Below are positions 6,650-13,937 of a stretch of DNA of 17,937 nucleotides, piece after piece. This stretch comes from QQUD01 sp039029915. Lineage in GTDB: Bacteria; Chloroflexota; Anaerolineae; Promineifilales; Promineifilaceae. The DNA lies in assembly GCA_039029915.1 (NCBI GenBank), contig JBCCFD010000111.1, forward strand, positions 1 to 17,937, given 5' to 3'. The position numbers and the translations under genes are program-made. The notes below the pieces were generated by a model. The model saw nothing but the letters and a program-made list of their open reading frames with translations, was not told the DNA's origin and did not search any database. The number at the start of each line of letters is the position of its first letter. Position 1 is the stretch's first letter.

Positions 6650-6684
6650 ATTCACTTTCACTTTTTACGCTTCACTATTCACTA
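6650..6684. repeat. Heptad repeats (TTCACTA type) between paaJ and paaA
   Basis: ATTCACT, TTCACTT, TTTACGC, TTCACTA, TTCACTA in register. The last unit contains the thiolase stop codon (6682-6684). Confidence 0.75.
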
Positions 6685-7950
6685 AATTCGTTCAATAATC
6701 GTTGCCTCACCCTGACCAACTCCCACGCAAAGCGTTGCTAACCCGTAGCGCATCGATTGACCATCATCAGCGCGGCGGTGCATTTCGTGAATAAGGGTGG
6801 TTAGAATGCGGGCGCCCGAGCAGCCCAGTGGATGTCCTAGAGCAATTGCGCCCCCGTTGACGTTCGTGATCTCTTGGCTTAAACCCAGCCCGTTTAAAAC
6901 AGCAAGAGATTGAGCGGCAAAAGCTTCGTTTAATTCAGCTAGGTCAATCTCATCAATGGTTAGGCCGTTTCTTTTGAGCACTTTTTTGGTGGCATCAATG
7001 GGACCGATTCCCATAACGCGTGGATCAACACCTGCCGCAGCAGAGCCAATCCAGCGCGCAATTGGCTTGATACCTAGCTCTTTTGCCTTGGCAGCAGACA
7101 TGAGCACAATGGCACAAGAGCCATCATTTAGCCCAGAGGCGTTGCCGGCCGTCACAGAGCCACCTTCCCGAAAAACGGCGCGCAGCTTGCCTAATTTTTC
7201 CATGCTGGTTGCCAGTTCGTACCCATTGTCACCCTTTGTATAGCGAGGGTGTTCGTCGGTGTCTACCGTGATGGGGTCACCTTTTCGCTGAGGGATGGTG
7301 ACAGGGACAATTTGACTGTCGAAGTAGCCGTTGTTGATAGCGTTTACGGCTCGACGCTGGCTTTCCAGGGCGAATGTGTCTTGAGCTTCGCGGGTGATCT
7401 CGATGCCACCATACTCACCGGTGCAGCTTCGTTCAACGACATTTTCGGCCGTTTCCCCCATACCCTCGAGGGGAAACATTGCTTTCATTTTGGGGTTCGG
7501 ATAGCGCCAGCCAAGCGTTGTGTCCCAACCGGTGATATTGCCTGACGGGCCAAAACCTGTTGGGTTCTTAGGGATGGAATAGGGGGCGCGAGTCATGCTT
7601 TCGACACCGCCAGCGACAAAAACGTCCCCTTCACCACATTTAATGGCGCGAGCAGCTTGATTAACCGCATTTAAACCACTGGCACAAAGCCGATTAAAGG
7701 TAACGGCCCCAACGGTTTGAGGGAGTCCTGCCAAAAGGGCAGCCATCCGCGCTACGTTCCGGTTATCTTCTCCAGCTTGATTGGCACAGCCTAAGTAGAC
7801 CTCTTCAATAAGGTCTGGATTGATGCCCGCCCGCTCCACGGCCGCTTTTATGCTGATTGCTGCTAAATCATCGGGGCGGACATTGGCTAACGCCCCGCGA
7901 ATACGGCCAATTGGGGTTCTAACTGCACTGACAATAACAACTTCGTTCAT
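6682..7950 (-). CDS. paaJ: Thiolase, probably 3-oxoadipyl-CoA thiolase
   Basis: 422 aa from ATG at 7950. The frame is open 16 codons further, but that part translates the AATTGGGA repeat, and MNEVVIVSAVRTPIG is the standard thiolase start. Nucleophile Cys89 (NRLCASGLNAV), NEAFAAQS, His373 (GHPLGCSGAR) and Cys408 (LCVGVGQG) make a full thiolase active site. In the paa context it should split 3-oxoadipyl-CoA to succinyl-CoA and acetyl-CoA, and may also act on the preceding intermediate. Sequence alone does not exclude a general acetyl-CoA acetyltransferase; the assignment rests on neighbours. AGGA 6 bp before the ATG supports the start. Confidence 0.88.
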   Translation of the reverse strand: MNEVVIVSAVRTPIGRIRGALANVRPDDLAAISIKAAVERAGINPDLIEEVYLGCANQAGEDNRNVARMAALLAGLPQTVGAVTFNRLCASGLNAVNQAARAIKCGEGDVFVAGGVESMTRAPYSIPKNPTGFGPSGNITGWDTTLGWRYPNPKMKAMFPLEGMGETAENVVERSCTGEYGGIEITREAQDTFALESQRRAVNAINNGYFDSQIVPVTIPQRKGDPITVDTDEHPRYTKGDNGYELATSMEKLGKLRAVFREGGSVTAGNASGLNDGSCAIVLMSAAKAKELGIKPIARWIGSAAAGVDPRVMGIGPIDATKKVLKRNGLTIDEIDLAELNEAFAAQSLAVLNGLGLSQEITNVNGGAIALGHPLGCSGARILTTLIHEMHRRADDGQSMRYGLATLCVGVGQGEATIIERI

Positions 7951-7962
7951 AGAAAATCCTGT

Positions 7963-7994
7963 AATTGGGAAATTTGGAAATTGGGAAATTGGGT
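7963..7994. repeat. Octad tandem repeats (AATTGGGA type) upstream of paaJ
   Basis: AATTGGGA, AATTTGGA, AATTGGGA, AATTGGGT: four 8-bp units, the only array here with a clear 8-bp period. It fills the spacer between the thioesterase and thiolase genes. Confidence 0.75.
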
Positions 7995-8016
7995 GCAAAT
8001 CCTTGATTCTCAGTCC

Positions 8017-8439
8017 CTAATCCCCAATAAAACTATCCTTTTTTCGATACAACACCGCTTGACTTTTAGCGATGAGGTCTTGATTATGATGATTTGTGAC
8101 GGTAATTTCATAAAGGCCAATGGGGCCGTTGAGTGAGATCTCTTTAGCTTCCCCAACCAGCTTGTCACCAACTTGGGTCGCTTGTAAAAAACTAATGTCA
8201 ACATTAAGCGCCACGGCCGTTTTTCCTCGTGAGTTTCCCGCAATCGCAAACGCAATGTCGCCCAGCGAAAAGATAACCCCACCGTGAGTCATGCCGTGAA
8301 AGTTTTGGTGCTCAGGCTCAATCGTCATGGAAACACGGCCGTATCCTACTGAAACCTCTTCTACCGTGACATTGAGCAGATCAGCAAATGGATCGTTTTT
8401 GATTACCTTTTCGATTGCCAGCTTTGTTTTTTCATCCAT
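8017..8439 (-). CDS. PaaI-type hotdog thioesterase (second copy)
   Basis: 140 aa, single hotdog domain. HGMTHGGVIFSLGDIAFAIA carries the His-Gly-Gly motif (52-54) and Asp61 at the position of the PaaI catalytic acid. It hydrolyses an acyl-CoA, presumably a hydroxyphenylacetyl-CoA or a stalled ring intermediate, freeing CoA. It differs clearly from the thioesterase just upstream, so this is an old duplication or two independent recruitments. Its ATG shares one base with the upstream stop (TAATG), which indicates translational coupling. Two ACGGCCGT sites (8213, 8335). Confidence 0.85.
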   Translation of the reverse strand: MDEKTKLAIEKVIKNDPFADLLNVTVEEVSVGYGRVSMTIEPEHQNFHGMTHGGVIFSLGDIAFAIAGNSRGKTAVALNVDISFLQATQVGDKLVGEAKEISLNGPIGLYEITVTNHHNQDLIAKSQAVLYRKKDSFIGD

Positions 8440-8858
8440 TACACAATCTGCTGTTTTGTTCGATAGTTGACACCTTGATATTGGGCCACTATCTCATCCT
8501 TTTGATTTCTCACTAACACCTGACAGCTCGCGGTTCGGCCACCTGCAGTAGTGACTTGGCCAACGGCCGTTAACCTATCGTCAAGTTTAGCTGGGTTGGA
8601 GTAAATCACATTCGCCGAAAGCGTGACGCCAGCTTGGTTGCTTGCCATACAGGCATAAGCAAATGCGTGGTCTGCTAGGGCAAAAACGAGCCCGCCGTGA
8701 CAGTAACCGTGGATGTTAACCATGTCTGGTCGAACGGTCATTTGCACAACGGCTGTATCGGCCGTCATCGACACCAGTTCAAAGCCGAATAGGGACATGA
8801 TCTTTTGATCAATCTCACACAGCCGTTCGCCAACTTTATTTGCTAAAGAACTATTCAT
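8439..8858 (-). CDS. paaI: PaaI thioesterase (phenylacetate pathway)
   Basis: 139 aa hotdog fold. HGYCHGGLVFALADHAFAYAC gives the HGG motif (54-56) and the catalytic Asp63 in the typical PaaI form (HGGxxFxLADxAFAxA). The C-terminus (VAQYQGVNYRT) is also PaaI-like. This is the better candidate for canonical PaaI of the two. Starts 19 bp after the paaK stop and overlaps the next thioesterase by one base. One ACGGCCGT site (8563) codes for Thr-Ala-Val. Confidence 0.9.
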   Translation of the reverse strand: MNSSLANKVGERLCEIDQKIMSLFGFELVSMTADTAVVQMTVRPDMVNIHGYCHGGLVFALADHAFAYACMASNQAGVTLSANVIYSNPAKLDDRLTAVGQVTTAGGRTASCQVLVRNQKDEIVAQYQGVNYRTKQQIV

Positions 8859-8877
8859 TAGAAATCAAAGCAACTAT

Positions 8878-10197
8878 TTATCTTCGGTCTTCAACTCTTT
8901 TGATTTTTCCACCTTCGCTGCGCGGCGCCTCGCCGGGGGCAATAAGCGTCACCTTTGAATTAATCAGCAGCGACTCTTTTAATACCTGTGAGACTCGAGC
9001 CGTTAATGTCTTAGACGCCTCACTGTTTGTTAAACCATCGGCACTCACTTGGGCGAAAAATTCTTCAGTGACCTCAGGTTGAACCTCAATGCGATCTAAG
9101 CGGTCTTCGCGAGTCACGATCAGGCGATAGTGTGGTGATATTTCATCAAGGCCAATCATGGCCGCTTCGATTTGGCTGGGGAAGACGTTGACACCCCGAA
9201 TGATGAGCATATCATCTGCTCGACCTAATACTCGACTCATGCGCACCAGCGTTCGTCCAATAGATGAGGGTTTGCTGTTTAACGAGCAAAGATCACCCGT
9301 GCGGTACCGAATGAGCGGCATGGCTTGTTTGGTTACTGTTGTGAAAACCAACTCCCCAACTTGCCCCTCGGGTAAAACGTCACCCGTTTCGGGGTTAATA
9401 ATTTCAGGAATGAAATGGTCTTCCATGATGTGCATACCGTCTTTGTCTTCGACGCATTCACATGAGACACCGGGGCCAATAATTTCGCTGAGACCATAAA
9501 TGTTAACCGCATTGGCGTGCAATTTGGCTTCAATCTCCTCGCGCATTTCGTCTGTCCACGGCTCTGCGCCGAGGATAAATGATTTAACAGGTAGGTCGGC
9601 TGGATTGATGCCAGCATCAAGTAATGCATCAGCTAAGGTGAGTGAGTAAGACGGCGTACAGGCCATGACCTTGGTTTGGAAATCCTGTAACAATGTGATC
9701 TGTCGGGCTGTGTTCCCACCGCTGACTGGAATGGTATTGAGCCCCATCTTTTCAGCACCGTAGTGCATGCCCAGACCACCGGTAAACAAGCCGTACCCGT
9801 AGGCATTTTGAAACATATCGCCTGGATTTGCGCCGCTCATGGCAAATGACCGAGCACACACCTCTGCCCACATGTCGATGTCAGCCTTGGTGTAGCCCAC
9901 GACGGTGGGTTTGCCGGTGGTGCCTGATGAGGCGTGAACGCGAATGACCTCATCCATCGGAACCGCAAAAAGGCCAAATGGATAATTGTCACGCAGGTCG
10001 CTTTTGACGGTAAATGGAAGTTTGTGTAAATCACTCAAGCCTTTAATATCGGCTGGGTTGAGCCCCATTTCATCAAATTTCTTGGTATAAAAAGGGACGC
10101 GTTCATAGACGTACTTGGCGAGGTTAGCAATACGGCCGTTTTGCAAGGCCGTCATCTCATCTCGGGATATGGTTTCTATTTTTTCATTCCAGATCAT
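8878..10197 (-). CDS. paaK: Phenylacetate-CoA ligase PaaK
   Basis: 439 aa, the usual PaaK length. Adenylate-forming enzyme: phenylacetate + ATP + CoA to phenylacetyl-CoA + AMP + PPi. Motifs: ASSGTTGKPT phosphate loop (89-98), YGLSE (mid-protein), YRTGDL, RADDMLIIRGVNVFP hinge region, and Lys431 in GGKIKRVEDRR at the C-terminus. The N-terminus (YVYERVPFYTKKFDEMG) matches the PaaK helical start. GAGGA just before ATG supports the start. It supplies the substrate of the PaaABCD epoxidase downstream. Confidence 0.97.
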   Translation of the reverse strand: MIWNEKIETISRDEMTALQNGRIANLAKYVYERVPFYTKKFDEMGLNPADIKGLSDLHKLPFTVKSDLRDNYPFGLFAVPMDEVIRVHASSGTTGKPTVVGYTKADIDMWAEVCARSFAMSGANPGDMFQNAYGYGLFTGGLGMHYGAEKMGLNTIPVSGGNTARQITLLQDFQTKVMACTPSYSLTLADALLDAGINPADLPVKSFILGAEPWTDEMREEIEAKLHANAVNIYGLSEIIGPGVSCECVEDKDGMHIMEDHFIPEIINPETGDVLPEGQVGELVFTTVTKQAMPLIRYRTGDLCSLNSKPSSIGRTLVRMSRVLGRADDMLIIRGVNVFPSQIEAAMIGLDEISPHYRLIVTREDRLDRIEVQPEVTEEFFAQVSADGLTNSEASKTLTARVSQVLKESLLINSKVTLIAPGEAPRSEGGKIKRVEDRR

Positions 10198-10209
10198 ATT
10201 TTCCTCAAT

Positions 10210-10251
10210 CCTCTTGCTCCGCTTCTGCTCTCTTCTCTCTTCTCTCTTTGC
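10210..10251. repeat. Heptad repeats (TCTTCTC type) between the EthD gene and paaK
   Basis: In register: CTCCGCT (10217), TCTGCTC, TCTTCTC, TCTTCTC, TCTTTGC (ending 10251). The last base is also the final base of the EthD stop codon (10251-10253). On the coding strand the array is purine-rich (GAGAAGA). Confidence 0.75.
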
Positions 10252-10544
10252 TAACCTTCCGACGCAATCATCAACGTTAAAATATCGCTAGCGAACCGAT
10301 TGGCGTCTTTTCCGGTTTCCGCCATTTCGGGGCTTTTCATTGCTGATTTAAACGTGTCTTTGTCGGGAAAAATCATTTCTGCCATTAAATAATAACCATC
10401 CCCTCCGGATAAGGTGCGCGAAAAGCGGGTGAGGCGAGTCGATTGTAATCCTGGGATTTTATCAACAAGTTTTATGTGATTGGCATACTCTGCCTCAAAG
10501 GCGTCGACATCAGCTGGATGTGAGTATAGGGCGACTAGCTTCAT
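10251..10544 (-). CDS. EthD-family small dimeric alpha/beta-barrel protein
   Basis: 97 aa. MKLVALYSHPADVDAFEAEY and HIKLVDKIPGLQSTRLTRF, then YYLMAEMIFPDKDTFKSAMKSPE, fit the EthD/dimeric alpha-beta barrel fold (beta strand, helix, strand, with Pro-Gly-Leu and a late F-x-x-A-M-x-S-P). Proteins of this family accompany paa genes in several lineages; their chemical role is unsettled. AGGAGA 6 bp before ATG supports the start. A spacer of 134 bp with strong dyads separates it from the crotonase upstream, so it may have its own control. Confidence 0.85.
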   Translation of the reverse strand: MKLVALYSHPADVDAFEAEYANHIKLVDKIPGLQSTRLTRFSRTLSGGDGYYLMAEMIFPDKDTFKSAMKSPEMAETGKDANRFASDILTLMIASEG

Positions 10545-10549
10545 TTTTT

Positions 10550-10555
10550 TCTCCT
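10550..10555 (-). promoter_or_regulatory. Shine-Dalgarno of the EthD-family gene
   Basis: AGGAGA on the minus strand, 5-6 bp before the ATG at 10544; among the strongest ribosome sites in the paa cluster. Confidence 0.7.
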
Positions 10556-10573
10556 TCGGCTAACTGTTAAGTG

Positions 10574-10644
10574 AAACGAAGTTCCTGCTTTGAATAAAAC
10601 GACGGCTAAAAACTTCGTTTCCTCGAGGTTCCAAAGCTTTTAGC
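10574..10644. other. Overlapping inverted repeats upstream of the EthD-family gene
   Basis: AAACGAAGTT (10574-10583) is the exact complement of AACTTCGTTT (10611-10620). Overlapping it, an imperfect 40-bp palindrome spans 10605-10644, with outer arms GCTAAAA/TTTTAGC and centre CCTCGAGG (10621-10628). The two dyads share bases and exclude each other. No clear U-run follows on the minus strand. Terminator after the crotonase, operator, or attenuator are all possible. Confidence 0.5.
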
Positions 10645-10678
10645 TAAAAAGGTTTTCAATTTAGAAACTTCGGAATAC

Positions 10679-11500
10679 TTAAAATAAATTTTCCTCATCC
10701 TGACTTGTAGGATAAGTTGGTTTTTTCTTTTCACGAAGCCCTTGGATACCTGCCATCATATCTTCAGAGAAGAAGCCAAGAATTTCTAGAGCCATCGAAT
10801 GGTCAAAAATTGGGCCGGCTTGTAGCATCCATTGGTTAAGGGCGCGCTTGGTAAATTTAATGGCGTGTCGTGGTCCAGTGGCGATATCGGTGGCTACCTT
10901 CATGGCTTTATCGAGCAGCTCTTCTGGTGGCACGCACAGGCTCACAAGCCCCATCCTTTCCGCATCTTTACCTGAAACAAAATCGCTCGTCATCAAGTAA
11001 TATTTAGATTTTGCCATGCCGCAAAGCAGGGGCCAGATGATGGCTGAGTGGTCACCGGCTGCAACACCCATGCGGACATGTCCATCTGCTAATTTGGCAT
11101 CTTCAGCGGCGATGCTAATGTCAGCTAACAGAGCGACAACCAGCCCGGCGCCAACGGCAGGCCCATTGATGGCAGAAATGATAGGTGTTCCGCAGTGCAG
11201 CTGTTTATAAACTAAGTCCCTAGCTTCATTCAAAATGCGTACAACCTCATCGTAATTGCGGTACGCATCTTCAACCATTTGTAAATCACCGCCAGCTGAG
11301 AAGGCGCGGCCAGCGCCAGTAATCACTGCGCAGTTGACGGTGGGGTCACTGTCGATGGTGTCCCACAGGTCCACAAATTCGGTGTGCATTTGGGCATTGG
11401 CTGCATTGAGTACCTTGGGCCGATTCAAAGTAATCCATAAAATATTGGGATCACGTTTTTCAAATAAGATGTGCTGATATTCTTCATACTTGCGAGCCAC
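10679..11500 (-). CDS. Enoyl-CoA hydratase/isomerase-family protein lacking the usual catalytic glutamates
   Basis: 273 aa from GTG at 11500. A TTG at 11506 is also in frame and overlaps the paaG stop, but AAAGGA then lies only 2 bp away, whereas it is 8 bp from the GTG. Crotonase fold with oxyanion loops FSAGGDL (67-73) and INGPAVGAG (111-119). The two hydratase glutamates are replaced: the GGxE-type position is Val (after GAGLVV) and the P-E-I position is Gly-His (DGHVRMG, 139-145). Asp150 in GVAAGDHSAIIWP lies close to where PaaG has its Asp. It is therefore probably not a standard hydratase. Isomerase, hydrolase or lyase activity is possible, and substrate is unknown. It follows paaG by 2 bp and must be co-translated. 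Confidence 0.85.
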   Translation of the reverse strand: MARKYEEYQHILFEKRDPNILWITLNRPKVLNAANAQMHTEFVDLWDTIDSDPTVNCAVITGAGRAFSAGGDLQMVEDAYRNYDEVVRILNEARDLVYKQLHCGTPIISAINGPAVGAGLVVALLADISIAAEDAKLADGHVRMGVAAGDHSAIIWPLLCGMAKSKYYLMTSDFVSGKDAERMGLVSLCVPPEELLDKAMKVATDIATGPRHAIKFTKRALNQWMLQAGPIFDHSMALEILGFFSEDMMAGIQGLREKKKPTYPTSQDEENLF

Positions 11501-11502
11501 GG

Positions 11503-12291
11503 TCAATGTCCTTTAAATTTTGGGGTGCGTTTTTCTCGAAATGCGGTGACCCCTTCTTGGTAATCACCTGAACCTCCCGCGATGTCTTGAAGGTATGCTT
11601 CATAATCAAGCTGGTCATTAAATGTGACGCCGAGAGATTTATTTAAGGCTCTTTTGGTAATGCCAATACCAACTGTGGGCGACGCGGCGAGCTTTTTAGC
11701 GAATTCACGAGATTCATTTAACAAATCGGTGTGTGGATAGACTTTGTTAACCAGCCCGATAGCCAGCGCCTGTCGGGCATCAATGCGTTCGTTGGTGAAG
11801 AGCATCTCAGCGGCGCGGGCAGGACCAATTAACCTTGGTAGCCAGTAACTAACGCCCGTGTCGGGGGCTAAGCCAATACCGATGAATGCGGTGAGAAATT
11901 TGGCTTTTTCGCTAGCGTAGCGAATGTCAAATGATAGAGCGAGGCCAAATCCAGCCCCTGCGGCGGCTCCGTTTATGGCACCAATAACTGGTTTTTCTAG
12001 GGTGCGTATCGCTTGAACCATTGGATTATAGCTTGTCTGCAAATGTTGTCTAAATGAAAAATCTTCATTTCGTTCTGAGGCCTCAGAAAGATCCTGTCCG
12101 GAACAAAATCCTTTACCGGCACCCGTGACTAAGACAGTGCGGCAGCTCGGGTCACGCTTGACTTTTTTAATGACATTCATCAACTCAACGGCCGTTCCGT
12201 GGGTTAAGGCATTGTATTTGTCTGGCCGATTAAGCGTGATTTCAATCACCCCGTCATACTCGTCAATTAGCAAATTCTCGTATGCACTCAT
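11503..12291 (-). CDS. paaG: 1,2-epoxyphenylacetyl-CoA isomerase PaaG
   Basis: 262 aa crotonase-family enzyme converting the ring epoxide to the oxepin-CoA, and possibly shifting double bases later in the pathway as known for PaaG. The signature GFCSGQDLSE (61-70) is PaaG-like, INGAAAGAGFG (107-116) is the second oxyanion loop, and Asp144 in LAPDTGVSYWLPRL matches the PaaG catalytic Asp. The two hydratase glutamates are absent, as expected for PaaG. C-terminus EKRTPKFKGH is typical. It follows paaX by 67 bp and precedes the second crotonase by 2 bp. One ACGGCCGT (12188). Confidence 0.93.
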   Translation of the reverse strand: MSAYENLLIDEYDGVIEITLNRPDKYNALTHGTAVELMNVIKKVKRDPSCRTVLVTGAGKGFCSGQDLSEASERNEDFSFRQHLQTSYNPMVQAIRTLEKPVIGAINGAAAGAGFGLALSFDIRYASEKAKFLTAFIGIGLAPDTGVSYWLPRLIGPARAAEMLFTNERIDARQALAIGLVNKVYPHTDLLNESREFAKKLAASPTVGIGITKRALNKSLGVTFNDQLDYEAYLQDIAGGSGDYQEGVTAFREKRTPKFKGH

Positions 12292-12323
12292 TGGTTTCCT
12301 TACTGGCGGGCTTTAGGCAAATA

Positions 12324-12338
12324 GAACGTTCCCCGTTC
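12324..12338. other. Short inverted repeat between paaX and paaG
   Basis: GAACG-TTCCC-CGTTC, 5-bp stem with 5-base loop, in the 67-bp spacer. Too weak to call a terminator; could be an operator half-site pair. Confidence 0.25.
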
Positions 12339-12358
12339 GCATAAAGTGTAAAAAGTAG

Positions 12359-13177
12359 TTACTTTCCCGCGGTTCCTCCATTTATCATTTCGTTTATAAA
12401 ACAATCAGTTTTCAATGCAAGTTGAGCTCGTAACTTGTAAAAAAGGCGTTTGCCTTGGATACCAATCCAGTCGGTTGGTAAAAGAGCTTGGGGTAAATTT
12501 GGGTCTTGGCGTAAGATTGGGAATAGGTCTGCGGTGAGCCAAAAGCGGGCCTGAAAACTATCTTTGGGTGAAAGCGTTTTGGGTGTGGGTATCCCTTCGT
12601 ACTTGTTCAGAAACTGTTCGTATTGGGTTGCCAAATCGGGTAAATTCCAGCATTGTGTGATGAGCTGATGATTAGTTAGCGGGCCAGCATAGGTGCCTTG
12701 GAAAAAATGGATATACTGCTCGATTTTATGCGTGTAGATGATTTGGTTGATTTCATCCTGCCTATTGTGGGGAGATAACCACAGCCCAGTTGATAAACGG
12801 CCGTATCCCAACCAGCTTAACTGCTTCCGTAAATGGTCGCGTAATTTTCGAATATCTTCTGGAAGAGAGTAGGTTATAAGGTGCCAACGGCCATCCCAAT
12901 CCGTCAAAAGAGAATCTTCTAGTCGCCAATCACCGCCCTGTAAAATTTTTTGCCCAAATGGCGTGATAGCATACTTGCTTTGCCGCCCCTGGCGTTCAAT
13001 CGTAAACCAATCTTCTCTTGCCATTCGCGTAATTGTTGACCGGGCGGTGCGTTCGCCAATATTGAGGGTTTCAAGCAGATTGAGTAAATCTGATAGCCAA
13101 ATTTTACCTCCCCTAGGACGTATATACTCACCAAGAAGAACCATAACAACAAATTTTGTGTTGGGCTGTTGCGTCAT
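12359..13177 (-). CDS. paaX: PaaX-family repressor of phenylacetate catabolism
   Basis: 272 aa. An N-terminal winged helix (about 1-85: LLEYIRPRGGKIWLSDLL-like start, then NIGERTARSTITRMAREDW and FTIERQGRQSKYAITPFG) matches PaaX DNA-binding domains. The middle has DGRWHLITYSLPEDIRKLRD and LSWLGYGRLSTGLWLSP, hallmarks of PaaX. The C-terminal part has ARFWLTADLFPILRQDPNLP and ALLPTDWIG. PaaX represses paa operons and is released by phenylacetyl-CoA. As first gene of the run it would control its own cluster. A consensus-like promoter precedes it (13223-13251). Contains one ACGGCCGT (12797). Confidence 0.95.
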   Translation of the reverse strand: MTQQPNTKFVVMVLLGEYIRPRGGKIWLSDLLNLLETLNIGERTARSTITRMAREDWFTIERQGRQSKYAITPFGQKILQGGDWRLEDSLLTDWDGRWHLITYSLPEDIRKLRDHLRKQLSWLGYGRLSTGLWLSPHNRQDEINQIIYTHKIEQYIHFFQGTYAGPLTNHQLITQCWNLPDLATQYEQFLNKYEGIPTPKTLSPKDSFQARFWLTADLFPILRQDPNLPQALLPTDWIGIQGKRLFYKLRAQLALKTDCFINEMINGGTAGK

Positions 13178-13222
13178 ACAATAGAAGCCAATAAATTAAC
13201 GGTCGTGTTTATATTGCGTCGT

Positions 13223-13251
13223 ATTATAGGTGGGCGTCACTTTTTTGGCAA
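13223..13251 (-). promoter_or_regulatory. Sigma70-type promoter of paaX and probably the paa operon
   Basis: On the minus strand TTGCCA (13246-13251), a 17-bp spacer and TATAAT (13223-13228), a perfect -10. The expected transcript start is near 13216, leaving a leader of about 40 bases before the paaX ATG. This is the best promoter in the window. Confidence 0.75.
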
Positions 13252-13268
13252 GGGTAAATAAGCTGAAC

Positions 13269-13937
13269 TTAAATTGAGTGAATTAGGGCGTAAATGTGCA
13301 CTGGCGTTTCTTGTGGCTTAAATTGGGTTTGGCCTAATAAGGCAAGATGATCATAAAGTGGGCTGTTTTTTAACAGACTTTGTGTTTGTTTGCTCACATA
13401 AACGGCGTGAACGGGTGCGTTTTTATTGAGCGTGCTGATGTAGCTGGCTGTATTGATTGGGTTGTTTTGAATTTCTTCAAATTTAATGGTAGGCGGATGT
13501 TGTGGCACTGCCCCACTGCTAATCCCGATGCCAATACGGAAAGGAATTTTATCCCTTAGTTTGCGACTTTTATTTAGAGTTACCAACTGAGCCATCATTT
13601 CTTTTGCTGCAAGAATGGCGTCTGTGGCATTGCGTTGAGCCTGTTCTGAGTTGTCAAATAGAACTAGAAAGGAATCACAATCAAGCTCGCTGATTCTGCC
13701 ACCATATTGTTCAATTGTTTCTTGAACAGCATTGAAGTAGGTAAGAAGCTCATCATTTTGAGCCGGGCAATCATACTGTATTTGATTACCTTTAAAATTA
13801 ACATGAAGGGCGGTAGCGAAGCTAAATCGTGCGCCTGAGTGAGCGTTTTTATCATCGTTTGGCTTGCTTGTGTTTTTATTTGATAGTGTGTCAAACGGAT
13901 TATCAATATGTGTGTGTTGCTTTAGCTGGGTAATCAT
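13269..13937 (-). CDS. Degenerate class III nucleotidyl cyclase-like protein
   Basis: 222 aa. Residues about 35-220 resemble an adenylate/guanylate cyclase homology domain: YFNAVQETIEQYGGRISELDCDSFLVLF (68-94) matches the stretch around the second metal Asp, with Asp88 kept. ATDAILAAKEM, FRIGIGISSGAV (133-143) and PINTASYIS (160-168) match later motifs (GIxxGxV, VNxAxR). The first metal Asp motif (F-x-D) is replaced around FSFATALHVNFKG (38-50), and the Arg of the NxAxR motif is Tyr. So it is probably catalytically dead and may bind or sense a ligand. The first 30 residues are polar and disordered. GGAG 9 bp before ATG supports the start. It lies upstream of paaX but before the paaX promoter, so is likely separate. 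Confidence 0.7.
   Translation of the reverse strand: MITQLKQHTHIDNPFDTLSNKNTSKPNDDKNAHSGARFSFATALHVNFKGNQIQYDCPAQNDELLTYFNAVQETIEQYGGRISELDCDSFLVLFDNSEQAQRNATDAILAAKEMMAQLVTLNKSRKLRDKIPFRIGIGISSGAVPQHPPTIKFEEIQNNPINTASYISTLNKNAPVHAVYVSKQTQSLLKNSPLYDHLALLGQTQFKPQETPVHIYALIHSI

Noticed and set aside
6950..7545. Plus-strand frames of 95 and 98 aa inside the thiolase gene
   Set aside because: Antisense shadows of paaJ with no ribosome sites or recognisable features.
7951..7998. N-terminal extension of the thiolase
   Set aside because: It would translate the AATTGGGA repeats. MNEVVIVSAVRTP at 7950 is the family start and has a ribosome site.
11501..11506. TTG start of the second crotonase
   Set aside because: The Shine-Dalgarno would be only 2 bp away; GTG at 11500 has proper spacing. 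TTG cannot be fully excluded because it overlaps the paaG stop.
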